Source: Pelagicoccus sp. SDUM812005 (lineage in GTDB: Bacteria > Verrucomicrobiota > Verrucomicrobiia > Opitutales > Opitutaceae). Taken from it: a stretch of DNA of 64,000 nt. The stretch lies in assembly GCF_031127875.1 (NCBI RefSeq), contig NZ_JARXIA010000005.1, positions 1 through 64,000 of the forward strand, written 5' to 3'. Each line of letters opens with the position of its first letter. Positions within the stretch are counted from its first letter, which is position 1. Positions 43,597-53,001 of the stretch are shown here, piece by piece. A program made the translations under genes and the position numbers. The notes below the pieces were generated by a model that ran no database searches, had not been told where the DNA came from, and saw only the letters and a list, made by a program, of their open reading frames with translations.

Positions 43597-45951
43597 ATGA
43601 CACTTCTCGAAGCTCTCCCTCTCGCCGCTTCCGCACACTCCTCGCCGATCCTCGCAGACCTTGCCTGGATCATGCTGGGAGCCGCCGTCGCCGCCTTGAT
43701 CTGCGCCCGCATCAAGCTGCCTCCACTTCTTGGATACTTGTTTGCCGGCTTCTTTCTCGGTCCCAACCTAGGCCTCTGGCCGCCCTTGGTGACGCTGACC
43801 AACGTCCAGGACCTCAGCGAACTCGGGGTCGTCTTCCTCATGTTCTACATCGGGCTCGAGTTCAATCTCCAGAAAGTCCGCAAAGTCTTCGCTCCGGCCG
43901 GAACCGCCCTCATCCTGCAAACCTTGCTCATGCTCTTCATCGGCCGGCAAGCCAGCGAGTGGCTGGGACTTTCCACCATGGACGGCTGGTTCCTGGGCGG
44001 ACTGCTCTCCATCAGCTCTTCCATGGTATCCGTAAAGCTGATGCGCGAAAACGGTTCCTTCAACCGCCAGCACGGACAGCAAGCCGTCGGCATCCTGGTC
44101 TTCGAAGACATCCTCGCCATCCTGCTGCTCGTCCTGCTCAACGGTATGGCCGCCTCCGGCTCCTTCGACTACGCCAAGCTCGGCCAGACCGCCTTCTTCA
44201 TCGGTCTCTTTATCGTCGCGGTCTTCCTGATCGGCACCCTAGGAGCCAAGCGCCTCGTACGGGTGCTCGAAACTCGCGGCACCACCGAGATGATCACCAT
44301 GGCCACCCTCGGCCTCATTTTCGGCGTCAGCCTCATCGCCGAGCAATTCCAATTTTCCTGGGCGCTGGGCGGCTTCCTCGCCGGAGCCATCCTCCCCACC
44401 GCCGGGCTCGGCCATCGCATCGAAAGCCTCACCGAACCGCTGCGCGACCTCTTCTGCGCCCTCTTCTTCGTCACCGTCGGCATGCTCATCGAGCCAGCTG
44501 CCCTCTGGGCCAACGCCCCCGCCATCCTCATCCTCTCCGCCGTCGTCGTCGTCGGCAAGTTCGCCGCCTGCTGGCTGGGACTCTTCATCGCTGGCCAACA
44601 CGCCGGCGTGGCTGGACGGGCTGCCATCATCAAGTCGCAGATCGGCGAGTTCAGTTTCGTCATCACCGCCATCGGAGCCAAATACGGAGCCACCAGCCCC
44701 GAGCTGCAGTCCATCGCTTCCGGCGTGGCCTTCGTCACCATCATGCTCACTCCCTTGCTCATCAAGAGCGAAGGCCCCATCCTCAAGGCGATCGAAAGCG
44801 CCGCCCCCAAAGCGCTCAAGGAATTCACCCAGCTCTACGCCCAATGGCAGGACACCCTGGAGCTCTCCTTCAACCGCAGCGTGCTCAACCTCGCCCGCGG
44901 CCCCATCCTGCGCATCGTGCTCTATTTCCTGATCATCAATGCGATCATCATCGGGGCCGCCATCGTCTCCACCCACTTCACCAAGCCGGACTTCGTCCCC
45001 ATCAGCCAGGAGCACTTCAGCCAAGCCCTCTTCCTCTCCTCGCTTCTCTTCAGCCTGCCCTTCTTCGTGGATACCGTGCGAAACTTCAATGTACTCGTGC
45101 TGCTCTTTTCCGACGCCGCCCTGAGCAAGAAGCTGTTCCAGCAGTTCTCTAAAGGAACCTTCCGCAACGTATTCAACGGATTGATACTTCTCGTCCTGCT
45201 TTTCGTCTACGGCACCGTATTCCTGATCGTAGCGGCCCCCTTCTTTCCGACCGGGTCCATCTTTTTCGTTTTCGTAGCGGTCGCCTTGATACTGGGGCTG
45301 ACCTTCTGGAAGCGACTCGTGCACATGCACAACAATTGGGAAATGGCCTTCGTCGAATCGATGGAGAACGAGTCTCGCAGCCAGATCGAGAAACGCATCG
45401 AACACAATCTCACCCAGCTGCAAAAGGAGAACCCTTGGCAAGTGCAGGTCGAAGCGGTCGACATCCTCAAGACCTCGAAGTGGACCGGCAAGGAGATCAA
45501 GGACATCGACCTGCGACGGCAAACCGGAACCACCATCGCCGGCATCGAGCGCGGCGGCTTCGACTTGACCGACATCCAGCCCTACTCCCGGATCTTCCCG
45601 CACGACAAGCTCTTCCTGCTGGGCGAGCCGGAGCAGATCGCCGCCGCTCGCGCCTACTTGAACCAGGAGGACGACGGCGCGGAAAAGCCCCAGTCCCCTT
45701 TCCGCTTCTCCAAAGAAATCGTGCCGCCCCTAAGCATCTGGGACGGGCTCTCCATCAAGGACACCCGACTGCGCTCCGAGCACGGCGTCACCATCGTCGG
45801 CATCCAACGCGCGGGCCAGCGCATCGTAAGCCCCAGCCCCGACGAAGTCCTGCACGAGGGCGACCTGCTGCTGATGATGGGATGCGAAGACCGGCTCGCC
45901 AAGGTGAACCAACTGCTCGTGCTGGAAGAAGAGAAAGCGAAAGCTGGCTGA
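43597..45951 (+). CDS. CPA2-family cation/proton antiporter with TrkA-C domains
   Basis: 784 residues. The first about 390 form the Na+/H+ exchanger fold (about 12-13 spans; LGYLFAGFFLGPNLG, and the FEDILAILLLV ion-binding helix with Asp). An additional block of about five hydrophobic segments (about 435-575) follows. Two soluble TrkA-C (RCK_C) domains end the protein (about 625-690 and 710-775), while an RCK_N Rossmann domain is absent. Family members exchange K+ or Na+ for H+; regulation by a ligand at the TrkA-C domains is likely. It is divergent from the Mrp-like operon, which suggests a shared role in ion homeostasis. Confidence 0.87.
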   Translation: MTLLEALPLAASAHSSPILADLAWIMLGAAVAALICARIKLPPLLGYLFAGFFLGPNLGLWPPLVTLTNVQDLSELGVVFLMFYIGLEFNLQKVRKVFAPAGTALILQTLLMLFIGRQASEWLGLSTMDGWFLGGLLSISSSMVSVKLMRENGSFNRQHGQQAVGILVFEDILAILLLVLLNGMAASGSFDYAKLGQTAFFIGLFIVAVFLIGTLGAKRLVRVLETRGTTEMITMATLGLIFGVSLIAEQFQFSWALGGFLAGAILPTAGLGHRIESLTEPLRDLFCALFFVTVGMLIEPAALWANAPAILILSAVVVVGKFAACWLGLFIAGQHAGVAGRAAIIKSQIGEFSFVITAIGAKYGATSPELQSIASGVAFVTIMLTPLLIKSEGPILKAIESAAPKALKEFTQLYAQWQDTLELSFNRSVLNLARGPILRIVLYFLIINAIIIGAAIVSTHFTKPDFVPISQEHFSQALFLSSLLFSLPFFVDTVRNFNVLVLLFSDAALSKKLFQQFSKGTFRNVFNGLILLVLLFVYGTVFLIVAAPFFPTGSIFFVFVAVALILGLTFWKRLVHMHNNWEMAFVESMENESRSQIEKRIEHNLTQLQKENPWQVQVEAVDILKTSKWTGKEIKDIDLRRQTGTTIAGIERGGFDLTDIQPYSRIFPHDKLFLLGEPEQIAAARAYLNQEDDGAEKPQSPFRFSKEIVPPLSIWDGLSIKDTRLRSEHGVTIVGIQRAGQRIVSPSPDEVLHEGDLLLMMGCEDRLAKVNQLLVLEEEKAKAG

Positions 45952-45982
45952 TTCCGAATCGACGCCTAGAGAGCTGCGGAAG

Positions 45983-47140
45983 CTAGTCCTTGGAAATCGC
46001 GACCAGCTCGAGGATCAAGCCCTTGAGCAGCTCCATCTCCACGCCGTTCATAGCGGTAATCGTCATCTTCTCCGGTCCGACGTATACGGAACCGACCCGC
46101 ACCACTTGCCCCTCCTCTTCGCCGAGATCCTCCAAGTCTTCCTCGCCCTCGAGGGCTTGTACCGGCGGACTCGATACAGGCAGCACATGGATATCGAAAA
46201 CCGTTTCCCCTAGCGGATCGAAACCGAACTCCATCGGATCGACCTCGGAAAAGAACGGATGCCGCCGCAAGGCTTGCACCGCGTTGTGCTTGTCCGCGTC
46301 CAAGTAGAAACTCGCTCGGCAAGGATCGTCAGCCGGCCTGCCGCCCGCATCCGGACCGCCCAGCTCGCCCACCCCGTCGCGCTCGTCCTGGATGGAAGTG
46401 CAAAGGTTCCAAACCTCCGGCAAGGCGTCCTGCAGGGCTTCCGCAACCTGGTTCGGCTCCGTATCCAAAAACTCGATAATGGCATCGATGATCGACCCCA
46501 GCACGTCCGCCGTCCCCACGAAAACGCCTGGGATCACGTAGATGCAGTTCTCGTGCACCAGAAAGCGCCCGAACATCACCGCCCCGCGCTCCAAGGGTTC
46601 CTGGTCTCCGAAATCCACATACAAGTATTCGCTCCCCGGCTCGAAAACGTTGCGAACCGTATAGTACGGAAGCGACTCGTTCGCCTCGGTGACCTGCACG
46701 AGCAAAGCTTGGCTCTGCGCCAACTTTTCGAATACAAGCCGAGCGTCGTTCTTCAAGCCGCACTCCTTGCTATCTTCCAAAGCCGCCTTGACCTCGGGAA
46801 AAGCCCGCCCGCTCAAGGCCAGGTTCATGATGTTCCACTGGGTCTCGTAAGCGATCAAAGGCAGGTCGCGCTCCGGCGCGAAACGGCGGTCCATCGCGTC
46901 GAAGCGACGCGCCCACTCCTCAGGCCCCACCCGCTTCTCCAGCCAGCGCGAGGCGGCCGCCAACCCCTTGCCCACGATCGCGTCGAAAGCCTTGGGAGCG
47001 TCCGGATTGAATGGGTTGAACGGGCAGGTCAAAGGACATTGCTGCTCGACCACCCGCTCCGCGACGCAGCGCTGGACGGTGATGGAGGATCCGATTGCCG
47101 GGCAGAAACGTCGGTCGGGAGTTGAAATAGGAGATACCAT
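45983..47140 (-). CDS. Conserved-looking hypothetical protein with N-terminal cysteine motif
   Basis: 385 residues, cytoplasmic, acidic. The N-terminus has an ordered Cys set (Cys13, Cys25, Cys35, Cys39) in the form CPAIG, RCVAER, CPLTCPFNPF, which looks like a small zinc-binding site. I recall similar N-termini in uncharacterised planctomycete and verrucomicrobial proteins. The rest shows mixed helix/strand with no domain I can name, and an acidic stretch (GEEDLEDLGEEEG) near 335. It is convergent with the CPA2 antiporter gene. Function unknown. Confidence 0.7.
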   Translation of the reverse strand: MVSPISTPDRRFCPAIGSSITVQRCVAERVVEQQCPLTCPFNPFNPDAPKAFDAIVGKGLAAASRWLEKRVGPEEWARRFDAMDRRFAPERDLPLIAYETQWNIMNLALSGRAFPEVKAALEDSKECGLKNDARLVFEKLAQSQALLVQVTEANESLPYYTVRNVFEPGSEYLYVDFGDQEPLERGAVMFGRFLVHENCIYVIPGVFVGTADVLGSIIDAIIEFLDTEPNQVAEALQDALPEVWNLCTSIQDERDGVGELGGPDAGGRPADDPCRASFYLDADKHNAVQALRRHPFFSEVDPMEFGFDPLGETVFDIHVLPVSSPPVQALEGEEDLEDLGEEEGQVVRVGSVYVGPEKMTITAMNGVEMELLKGLILELVAISKD

Positions 47141-47277
47141 AAGCTTCCCAAGGTCTAGGCCTCGCCCTCCAGAAATCGAGCTTCAAAAACGCCGCCGCTC
47201 GCCTGCCATTCTGTAAGAGCAGACTTGCGCGCATTTCCCTTCACTCCTCCTCCGCCTTCGAGCATAAACACTCCCCT

Positions 47278-48054
47278 ATGAACCTCGGAAAAATCGCTAC
47301 CACCCTAGCCCTCGCGGCTGCATTTTCTGCCACTTCCAGCTTCGGCCAGCAATTCAAGGCGCTGCTTTTCACCAAGACCGACGGCTGGCACCACGACTCC
47401 ATCAACGCCGGAGTCACCGCCATCCAAGACCTCTCCAAGCTGCACGACTTCGAGGTCTTCTGGAGCGAAGACGCGGGCCGCGTGATGAACGACAATTGGC
47501 TCAAGGACTACGACGTCGTCATCTTCCTGCTCACCACCGGCAACATCCTCAACGACGAACAACAAGCCGCCTTCCAACGCTTCATCAACAACGGCGGCGG
47601 ATTCGTAGGCATCCACAGCGCCTCCGACACCGAGTACGACTGGGATTGGTACACCAAGATGGTCGGGCACATGTTCCACATCCACCCGGCCGTGCAAACC
47701 GGGGTCATCAAGGTCGAAGACCCCAACTTCCCGGGCATGGACCGCTTCGCCCCCAAGTTCATCTTCACCGAGGAATGGTACGAGTTCGACGCCCCACGCA
47801 CCGACGACCTCAACTACCTGCTCAGCGTCGACGAAAAGACCTACAAGCCTGCCGCCAACTGGGGCGTGAAAAGCGGGGACGGCATGGGCGACTTCCATCC
47901 CGTCAGCTGGTACAAGGAATACGAGGGCGGACGCGCCTTCTACACCGCTCTCGGCCACATGCCGGCCACCTACAAGGACGCGGACTTCATGCACCACGTC
48001 TACGGCGGCATCTACTGGGCCGCCACCGGCAACGGCTTCACCGCCGGCGAATAG
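47278..48054 (+). CDS. Secreted ThuA-domain protein
   Basis: 258 residues. A signal peptide (about 1-23) precedes one ThuA domain, a class I glutamine-amidotransferase-like fold: KTDGWHHDSI at the start, VIFLLTTGN, GGGFVGIHSASDTEYDW and the RAFYTALGHMPATYKD end. ThuA was named for trehalose utilisation, and secreted copies are abundant in Planctomycetes and Verrucomicrobia, where they are linked to glycan use; the enzymatic role is unproven. It stands alone, with a hairpin terminator after the stop shared with the convergent TolC gene. Confidence 0.88.
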   Translation: MNLGKIATTLALAAAFSATSSFGQQFKALLFTKTDGWHHDSINAGVTAIQDLSKLHDFEVFWSEDAGRVMNDNWLKDYDVVIFLLTTGNILNDEQQAAFQRFINNGGGFVGIHSASDTEYDWDWYTKMVGHMFHIHPAVQTGVIKVEDPNFPGMDRFAPKFIFTEEWYEFDAPRTDDLNYLLSVDEKTYKPAANWGVKSGDGMGDFHPVSWYKEYEGGRAFYTALGHMPATYKDADFMHHVYGGIYWAATGNGFTAGE

Positions 48055-48098
48055 CGCATCGCAGCCTCGCCCACCTAAAACCAAATATAGCTTCCTCA

Positions 48099-48125
48099 GG
48101 GGCTGGACTCGCAAGGTCCGGCCCC
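48099..48125. terminator. Hairpin between convergent thuA-like and tolC-like genes
   Basis: A ten-base stem GGGGCTGGAC / GTCCGGCCCC (one G-T pair) with a seven-base loop lies in the 78-bp gap between two convergent stops. T runs are short on both sides, so termination efficiency is uncertain, but position and stem strength support a bidirectional terminator. Confidence 0.6.
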
Positions 48126-48132
48126 TTCGCGT

Positions 48133-49479
48133 CTAGGGAGCCATCACCGGATCCGACAAGCCGATCGACCGCCGCACCTGGGCAACCGCCGCATTGTAGC
48201 GATAGAACGCTTCGGCCTGGTTCAGCCGCGCTTCGGTCAAAGACACCCTCGCCTGCAAGACGTCCAGCTGGGTGGCGTCGCCCGCCTCGTAGCGGATATC
48301 CGCCAAATTCAAGGCCTCTTCCGCTTGCCCCACCACCTGGATGCTTGCCTCCGCCAGTTCGCCAGCCGCCTGCATCTCCGAAAGGGCCCGACGCACCTCC
48401 ACCTCGACCGCCAACGTCGATTGGCTGCTCTCCAGCCTCGCCTGCTCGAACTGCGACTTCGCCTGCAGCACCTGCCCTCGCGTGCGCCGCCCGTCAAAAA
48501 GCGGCACGCTCACCTCCAGCCCTGCCGTCCACCCCTCCAGGGCGTCGTCGAAACTGGAGGAATCGCTCGGCTTGTTGAACTGGTAAGACCCCACCAAGGC
48601 GACCTTCGGGCGATAACCGGAGCGGGCAATCGCGACCCCCTCCCTGCGAGCTTCCTCCACCTTCGCCAAACGCTGCAGCTCCGGACGGTTCGCTAGGGCC
48701 GACTCCAGGGCCGACTCGAGGTCGAAGCTGAGCGGCGCATAGCGCAGCTCCCCGAGCAACTGCGGAACCTTCCGCTTGTTGACGCCTTCCATCACGAAAA
48801 ACCCCAGGGTCTGACGCAGCTCCTCCACCGCGATCCGATAGTCGTTCTGGGCCTGGATCAAAGCGGGACGGGCATTGGCCAGCGAAACCTCCGCTCGCAA
48901 AACCTCGAAGCGAGATCCCGAGCCCACCTCGTAGCGATTCTTGGCATTCTCCAGCAACTCCTCGAAAAGGCCCACGTTTTCCTCCTGCACCCCGATTCGA
49001 GCCCGGGCCAGCAGGGCCGCATAGTAGCCAACCCGAGCCGCCAGCAAAGTATCGTTGACCACCGCTTGCAGCTCCAGCAAGGCCGCCTCCTCCACCAAGC
49101 CCTGTACCCGCAAAGCCGCCCGAACGCCTCCGCCCGCATACAAGGTCTGCCGCGCCTGCACCCCTAGCGACCATTGAGCCGAAATGGCCGGCCCAAAGGC
49201 GTCCGGATCGCTCAAGCCCTCGTCGATCTCCGTGTACTGACCCATCACCGAAACGTCCGGCAAAGCCTGGGAACGCACCTCGATCACCAAGCCCGTCTGC
49301 TCCTCGATGCGCTGGCGCGCCTTCAGGATCTCGAAGTTGTGCTCGAGGGCAAAGCCGAGAGCCATCTCGAGGTCGAGCTCCTCCGGGATTTCGTAAGAAC
49401 TCGTTTGGGAGCTGGAGAGGGAGGCGACGGCTAGCGAGCCGACTGCGAGGATGGGGTGGAGTTTTCGCAAAAATTGCAT
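48133..49479 (-). CDS. TolC-family outer-membrane efflux protein
   Basis: 448 residues. A signal peptide (about 1-23, MQFLRKLHPILAVGS...) precedes the duplicated outer-membrane efflux-protein repeats with long coiled coils; the ANRPELQRLAKVEEARREG run marks the second repeat. It forms an outer-membrane export channel. Unlike the copper operon copy, it has no adaptor or pump gene beside it, so it may be shared by several systems. ATG 49479 is chosen because it gives the signal peptide; the frame extends to 49566 without one. Confidence 0.87.
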   Translation of the reverse strand: MQFLRKLHPILAVGSLAVASLSSSQTSSYEIPEELDLEMALGFALEHNFEILKARQRIEEQTGLVIEVRSQALPDVSVMGQYTEIDEGLSDPDAFGPAISAQWSLGVQARQTLYAGGGVRAALRVQGLVEEAALLELQAVVNDTLLAARVGYYAALLARARIGVQEENVGLFEELLENAKNRYEVGSGSRFEVLRAEVSLANARPALIQAQNDYRIAVEELRQTLGFFVMEGVNKRKVPQLLGELRYAPLSFDLESALESALANRPELQRLAKVEEARREGVAIARSGYRPKVALVGSYQFNKPSDSSSFDDALEGWTAGLEVSVPLFDGRRTRGQVLQAKSQFEQARLESSQSTLAVEVEVRRALSEMQAAGELAEASIQVVGQAEEALNLADIRYEAGDATQLDVLQARVSLTEARLNQAEAFYRYNAAVAQVRRSIGLSDPVMAP

Positions 49480-50013
49480 GGTAGATCGATCGATTCGCAA
49501 CGAGGAAAGTGAGGGAGCAATACGCCGCTTCAACCTCATAATGGCTCGCGGGCCCGCCCACCTCACTCGGCTGCTGACTCCCCTCCTATACGCAACCCAC
49601 AGCGACCCGTTACGAAAAAAAGGCCCTGATCCGTCAAAAAGCTTAGCTCCAGCGGCATCCTGCTAGCAGCCAGCATCCTCCTAGGACGCCCAGCCCCAAA
49701 AGAAACAAGTATCCATATTTCCGATACTCAGCTCAATATCTCTCGATAAGCCTCGCCCTCCCGGAACGAAGCCCCGGTTCACCCCATTCCCTCCACTAAT
49801 CAACCCTAAGACAGGAACTTGCCGCGAAAATGACAGTCCTTCCCCTTTGCAGTCCCAATACCCAAGCCAACGCTCCTCGCGGTCCCTCGATACGCCAAAA
49901 ACTGTCACAGTTTTGTCAATACGTTGAAAAACGCTCCCCCGAGAGGCGGATTTCTTGATTTTTGACACATCGCTTCTTGGCAAGGCCACCCCGCTGCATA
50001 GATTACCACGCTA
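49480..50013. other. Intergenic region between tolC-like and SpoIIE phosphatase genes
   Basis: About 530 bp with divergent promoters presumed. A perfect inverted repeat AAAACTG-TCA-CAGTTTT lies at 49898-49914, followed by TTGTCA and TTGACA (49962-49967) boxes, but no clear -10. One TGGATAC word lies at 49709-49715. Minus-strand frames here look non-coding. Confidence 0.45.
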
Positions 50014-51801
50014 ATGTTTCCGGATTCGGACAATCACTCTTATCCCAAGTCCCTTTCAACCACCTTCTTAGGGACCTCCCCCGACGCCTCCCCCGAGCAG
50101 GAAGGTTCCTTCACCCGCGCCCAACTCAAAGCCGCCCTCGAAGCCGCCTACCAGGCCGGCGCAGACCGCGCAAAGAAACAGGAAAAGCACACCGCCGATC
50201 CGGACATGCTCTTCTGGCAGCTCATGGACAACCTGCCGGACAACGTTTACTTCAAGGATACCCGAAGCCGCTTCATCTGCGTCAACCGAGCCCAAGCCCG
50301 CTTCCTCGGAGTCGAGGAGCCCAACGACGCCATCGGCCTCTCGGACTTCGACTTCTTCCCCGAAAAGCTGGCCAAAATCCAGTTCCAGGAAGAGCAGGAA
50401 ATCATCGCCACCGGCAAAGGCTACAGCCTGCACGAAGAAAAGCACCTCAAGGACGACGTGCTGGAGCGCTTCATCGTCTCCAGCAAGCTCCCCCTCAAGG
50501 ATTCCGCAGGCAAAGTCTACGGCACCTTCGGCATCTCCCGCGACGTCACCGAGCGCTACCTCGCGGAGCGCGAGGTCCAACGGCAGCGCAACCTGCTCGA
50601 AGCCATCATCGACATCCTCCCCTGCCGCATCTTCGTCAGGGACCTCGACGACCGATTCGTTCTCGCCAACCAAACCTACAAGACCGCCCTCGGCATCAAG
50701 TCCTCGCAGGAAATCATCGGGCACACCCTTGCCGAATTCAGCGACGAGGAACGCGTCGCCAAGATAAAGGCCGAAGACCAACGCGTCCGCGAAAAAGGGG
50801 AACCCATCCTCAACCAAATCGACTTCGACCTGAGCGTTTTTAAGAAGGACAGCTGGATCGTAACCTCCAAAGTGCCGCTGCGCGGAAGCGACGGCAGCAT
50901 CGAAGGCATCGTGGGCATGACCTACGACATCACCGAGCAAAAGCTGGCCGAAGAAGAAGCCCGCACCCTTTCCGAAAAGCTGCGACACAAGAACGCCCAG
51001 TTCGAAGCCGAGCTCCTCGTCGCCCGCCAGCTGCAGGAAACCTTGATGTCCATCGGCTTCGACGAAAACCGACAGTATTCAAAATCTGGAACAAACTGGG
51101 ACCTACGCTCCAGCTACTTCTACAAGCCCAGCCACCACCTCGCCGGCGACTTCTTCGACCTTATCCAAATCTCCGACTCCAAAGTCGGCGTGCTGGTCTG
51201 CGACGTCATGGGGCACGGCGTAAAGGCCGCCCTCGTCACCATGCTCCTGCGCGGCCTCATCTCCGAGTTCGCCGATATCCTAGACCAGCCGGGTCGCGTC
51301 CTCGGACAACTCAACAAGCGACTCTGCTCCCTCGCCGAAGACCAGGAATTCCCCCGCTTCACCACCGCGGTCTACCTCACCCTCGACCTCGATACCGGAC
51401 AAGCCCGCGTCGCCAACGCCGGCCACCCCGGCCCCCTCTGGAAAACCCGCGACCAACACGGACGCGAGCTCTTCGAACCCTGCCCCTCCGGCGAAATCGG
51501 CCCCGCCCTCGGCCTCATTCCCGAGCAAGAGTTCCCTCGCCACGAATTCACCTGCCAGGATACAACCGAGTTCCTCCTCTACACCGACGGCATCATCGAG
51601 CAAAAGGACGCCATGGGCAACGAGTTCGGCATCCTCAAGCTCGAGGAACTGCTCCTGAACAACAAGGGCGACGACCTCGCCGAACAGCTGAAGACAATCA
51701 AGTCAGCCCTCAAGCTCACCGCTGGAACCGAAGACTTCGACGACGACATCTGCATCGTCGCCGTTAAAATGCAGCCTAAAGCCCCGAAAACCGGAGCCTA
51801 G
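50014..51801 (+). CDS. PAS-PAS-SpoIIE (PP2C-type) phosphatase
   Basis: 595 residues. Residues about 63-190 and 195-315 are PAS/PAC units (NLPDNVYFKDTRSRF and RIFVRDLDDRFVLAN starts, each ending in an IxRDVTE/TYDITE-like PAC). A coiled-coil linker containing ARQLQETL follows, then a SpoIIE/PP2C phosphatase domain (about 365-590) with the metal-binding Asp residues in AGDFFDL, VCDVMGHG and FLLYTDGIIE. Such proteins dephosphorylate anti-anti-sigma or related partners after sensing a signal. No anti-sigma/antagonist pair is visible here. Cytoplasmic. Confidence 0.87.
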   Translation: MFPDSDNHSYPKSLSTTFLGTSPDASPEQEGSFTRAQLKAALEAAYQAGADRAKKQEKHTADPDMLFWQLMDNLPDNVYFKDTRSRFICVNRAQARFLGVEEPNDAIGLSDFDFFPEKLAKIQFQEEQEIIATGKGYSLHEEKHLKDDVLERFIVSSKLPLKDSAGKVYGTFGISRDVTERYLAEREVQRQRNLLEAIIDILPCRIFVRDLDDRFVLANQTYKTALGIKSSQEIIGHTLAEFSDEERVAKIKAEDQRVREKGEPILNQIDFDLSVFKKDSWIVTSKVPLRGSDGSIEGIVGMTYDITEQKLAEEEARTLSEKLRHKNAQFEAELLVARQLQETLMSIGFDENRQYSKSGTNWDLRSSYFYKPSHHLAGDFFDLIQISDSKVGVLVCDVMGHGVKAALVTMLLRGLISEFADILDQPGRVLGQLNKRLCSLAEDQEFPRFTTAVYLTLDLDTGQARVANAGHPGPLWKTRDQHGRELFEPCPSGEIGPALGLIPEQEFPRHEFTCQDTTEFLLYTDGIIEQKDAMGNEFGILKLEELLLNNKGDDLAEQLKTIKSALKLTAGTEDFDDDICIVAVKMQPKAPKTGA

Positions 51802-51825
51802 CAGCCCACGCCAACAAGCGATCTC

Positions 51826-52263
51826 CTAACCGAGAACCTTCTTCACCTCGCTGGAAGCCAGCTTCATGTCGAGAGCCGGTCCCACGTCCGCCTTGAGCTT
51901 GGCCATAACCGCGCCCATGTCGCGCATCGAGGAAGCGCCCGTCGCTTCAACCGCGTCCGCCACCAGCTTCGGATAGGCATCCTCGTCCAACTTGGCCGGC
52001 AGCAAGGCCTCGAGCAATTCCGCACGCTCCGCGATCTCAGCCGCCTTGTCTTCGCGACCCGCCTTGGCAAACGCCGCCGCCGATTCCTCAAACTTGCCCG
52101 CTTCCTTCTCGACCACGGCGAGAACCTTTGCCTCTGAAAAGTCTTCGTTGGCTCGTACCTCGCCCTCCTGAATAGCCGCCAAGGCAGCGCCATAGGCCTC
52201 AGTCGCTGCAGCGTCGCGAGCGATACGGGCTTTTTGATGAAGTTCTTTGAGCTTGTTTTTCAT
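51826..52263 (-). CDS. GatB/YqeY domain protein
   Basis: 145 residues of the YqeY family: an N-terminal helical part starting MKNKLKELHQKARIARD, and a C-terminal tRNA-binding-like domain related to the GatB tail (SMRDMGAVMAKLKADVGPALDMKLASSEVKKVL, named here by its MGAVMAKLK core). The cellular role is unclear; a link to tRNA amidation is only by homology. ATG 52263 starts at the family N-terminus; a longer frame to 52542 overlaps the divergent thioredoxin gene. Confidence 0.88.
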   Translation of the reverse strand: MKNKLKELHQKARIARDAAATEAYGAALAAIQEGEVRANEDFSEAKVLAVVEKEAGKFEESAAAFAKAGREDKAAEIAERAELLEALLPAKLDEDAYPKLVADAVEATGASSMRDMGAVMAKLKADVGPALDMKLASSEVKKVLG

Positions 52264-52407
52264 TTCGCCGCCATTGTCGGAGCCGACCCTCGCTTGGCAA
52301 TGGTTAACTTTCGCTTTCAATTTTCGCCGACAGAACTGAAAATCCCATGGTTTACCTCGCATCCCCGCCCCCTTTCCGTTCGTATTTCCCCTAGCAATAG
52401 CTCCCCC

Positions 52408-52851
52408 ATGCCTGAAAAAAAGACCTCCTGGCTCAAGTACGCCATCTTCGCCGCCGTCATCGCAGCCGCCTACTTCATCAACGTCGAAGTCCAGACCCGC
52501 CTCGGCCAAAACGTGCTCGAGGAAATGCAGCTCCAGCGCCACAGCCTCCCCGAAGCCTTCGCCAAAGCCTCCGCGGAAAACAAGCTCGTGCTCGCCGACA
52601 TGTCCGCCATCTGGTGCCCCACCTGCCGCAGCCTCGACAAGAACATCTTCTCCAATCCCGCCGTCCAGGCCAAGATCAACGAAAAGTACGTCTTCGCCCG
52701 CATCGAGTACGAATCGGAAGAAGGAGAGCGCTTCATGGAAACCTACAATACCCGCTCCTTTCCCACCCTCCTCGTACTCGATCCCGAAGGCAACAAGCTG
52801 AAGGAACTCCCCATCACCACCTACCCCGAAGAGTTTATCCAGTTCCTCTAG
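52408..52851 (+). CDS. Membrane-anchored thioredoxin-fold protein
   Basis: 147 residues. One N-terminal span (about 10-26) anchors a periplasmic thioredoxin fold with the redox motif WCPTC (Cys70, Cys73) and cis-Pro in SFPTLLVLD. The sequence resembles the C-terminal domain of DsbD and thioredoxin_7 proteins, so it may reduce or isomerise periplasmic disulfides. It is divergent from yqeY. ATG 52408 is used because upstream in-frame codons lie in the yqeY promoter region. Confidence 0.82.
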   Translation: MPEKKTSWLKYAIFAAVIAAAYFINVEVQTRLGQNVLEEMQLQRHSLPEAFAKASAENKLVLADMSAIWCPTCRSLDKNIFSNPAVQAKINEKYVFARIEYESEEGERFMETYNTRSFPTLLVLDPEGNKLKELPITTYPEEFIQFL

Positions 52852-52952
52852 TATAAGGTCTGTCGGAAACGGCCTTACCTGCGCAAATCACGCCAGAATC
52901 GCCGCTCGAACCTGCTCGGGCCCCTATTTCGAACCAAGCCTCGCCGCCAGCC

Positions 52953-52986
52953 TTGACATCCTTTATTTTCAGTATTTTCTGAAAAC
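52953..52986 (+). promoter_or_regulatory. Candidate GbsR operator upstream of its own gene
   Basis: A TTGACA box (52953-52958) is followed by the inverted repeat TTTTCAG-N6-CTGAAAA (52966-52985). The same TTTTCA-N8-TGAAA pattern recurs at 53592-53610 before the next gene. Its place between the -35 and the start codon suits autorepression. Confidence 0.55.
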
Positions 52987-53001
52987 ATAAATCAAAACGG
53001 C

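Noticed and set aside
43545-45152. Long plus-strand open frame of 535 codons
   Set aside because: It lies inside the CPA2 antiporter gene in another frame and gives a His/Arg/Pro-rich product without hydrophobic or family pattern.
44239-45603. Minus-strand open frame of 454 codons inside the CPA2 gene
   Set aside because: Gly/Glu/Asp-rich shadow opposite a clear membrane protein gene.
48494-49561. Minus-strand open frame of 355 codons
   Set aside because: Out-of-frame shadow of the TolC-like gene; Gly/Arg-rich and without a domain.
49681-49989. Minus-strand frame of 102 codons
   Set aside because: No family features, and it sits in a divergent promoter region with inverted repeats.
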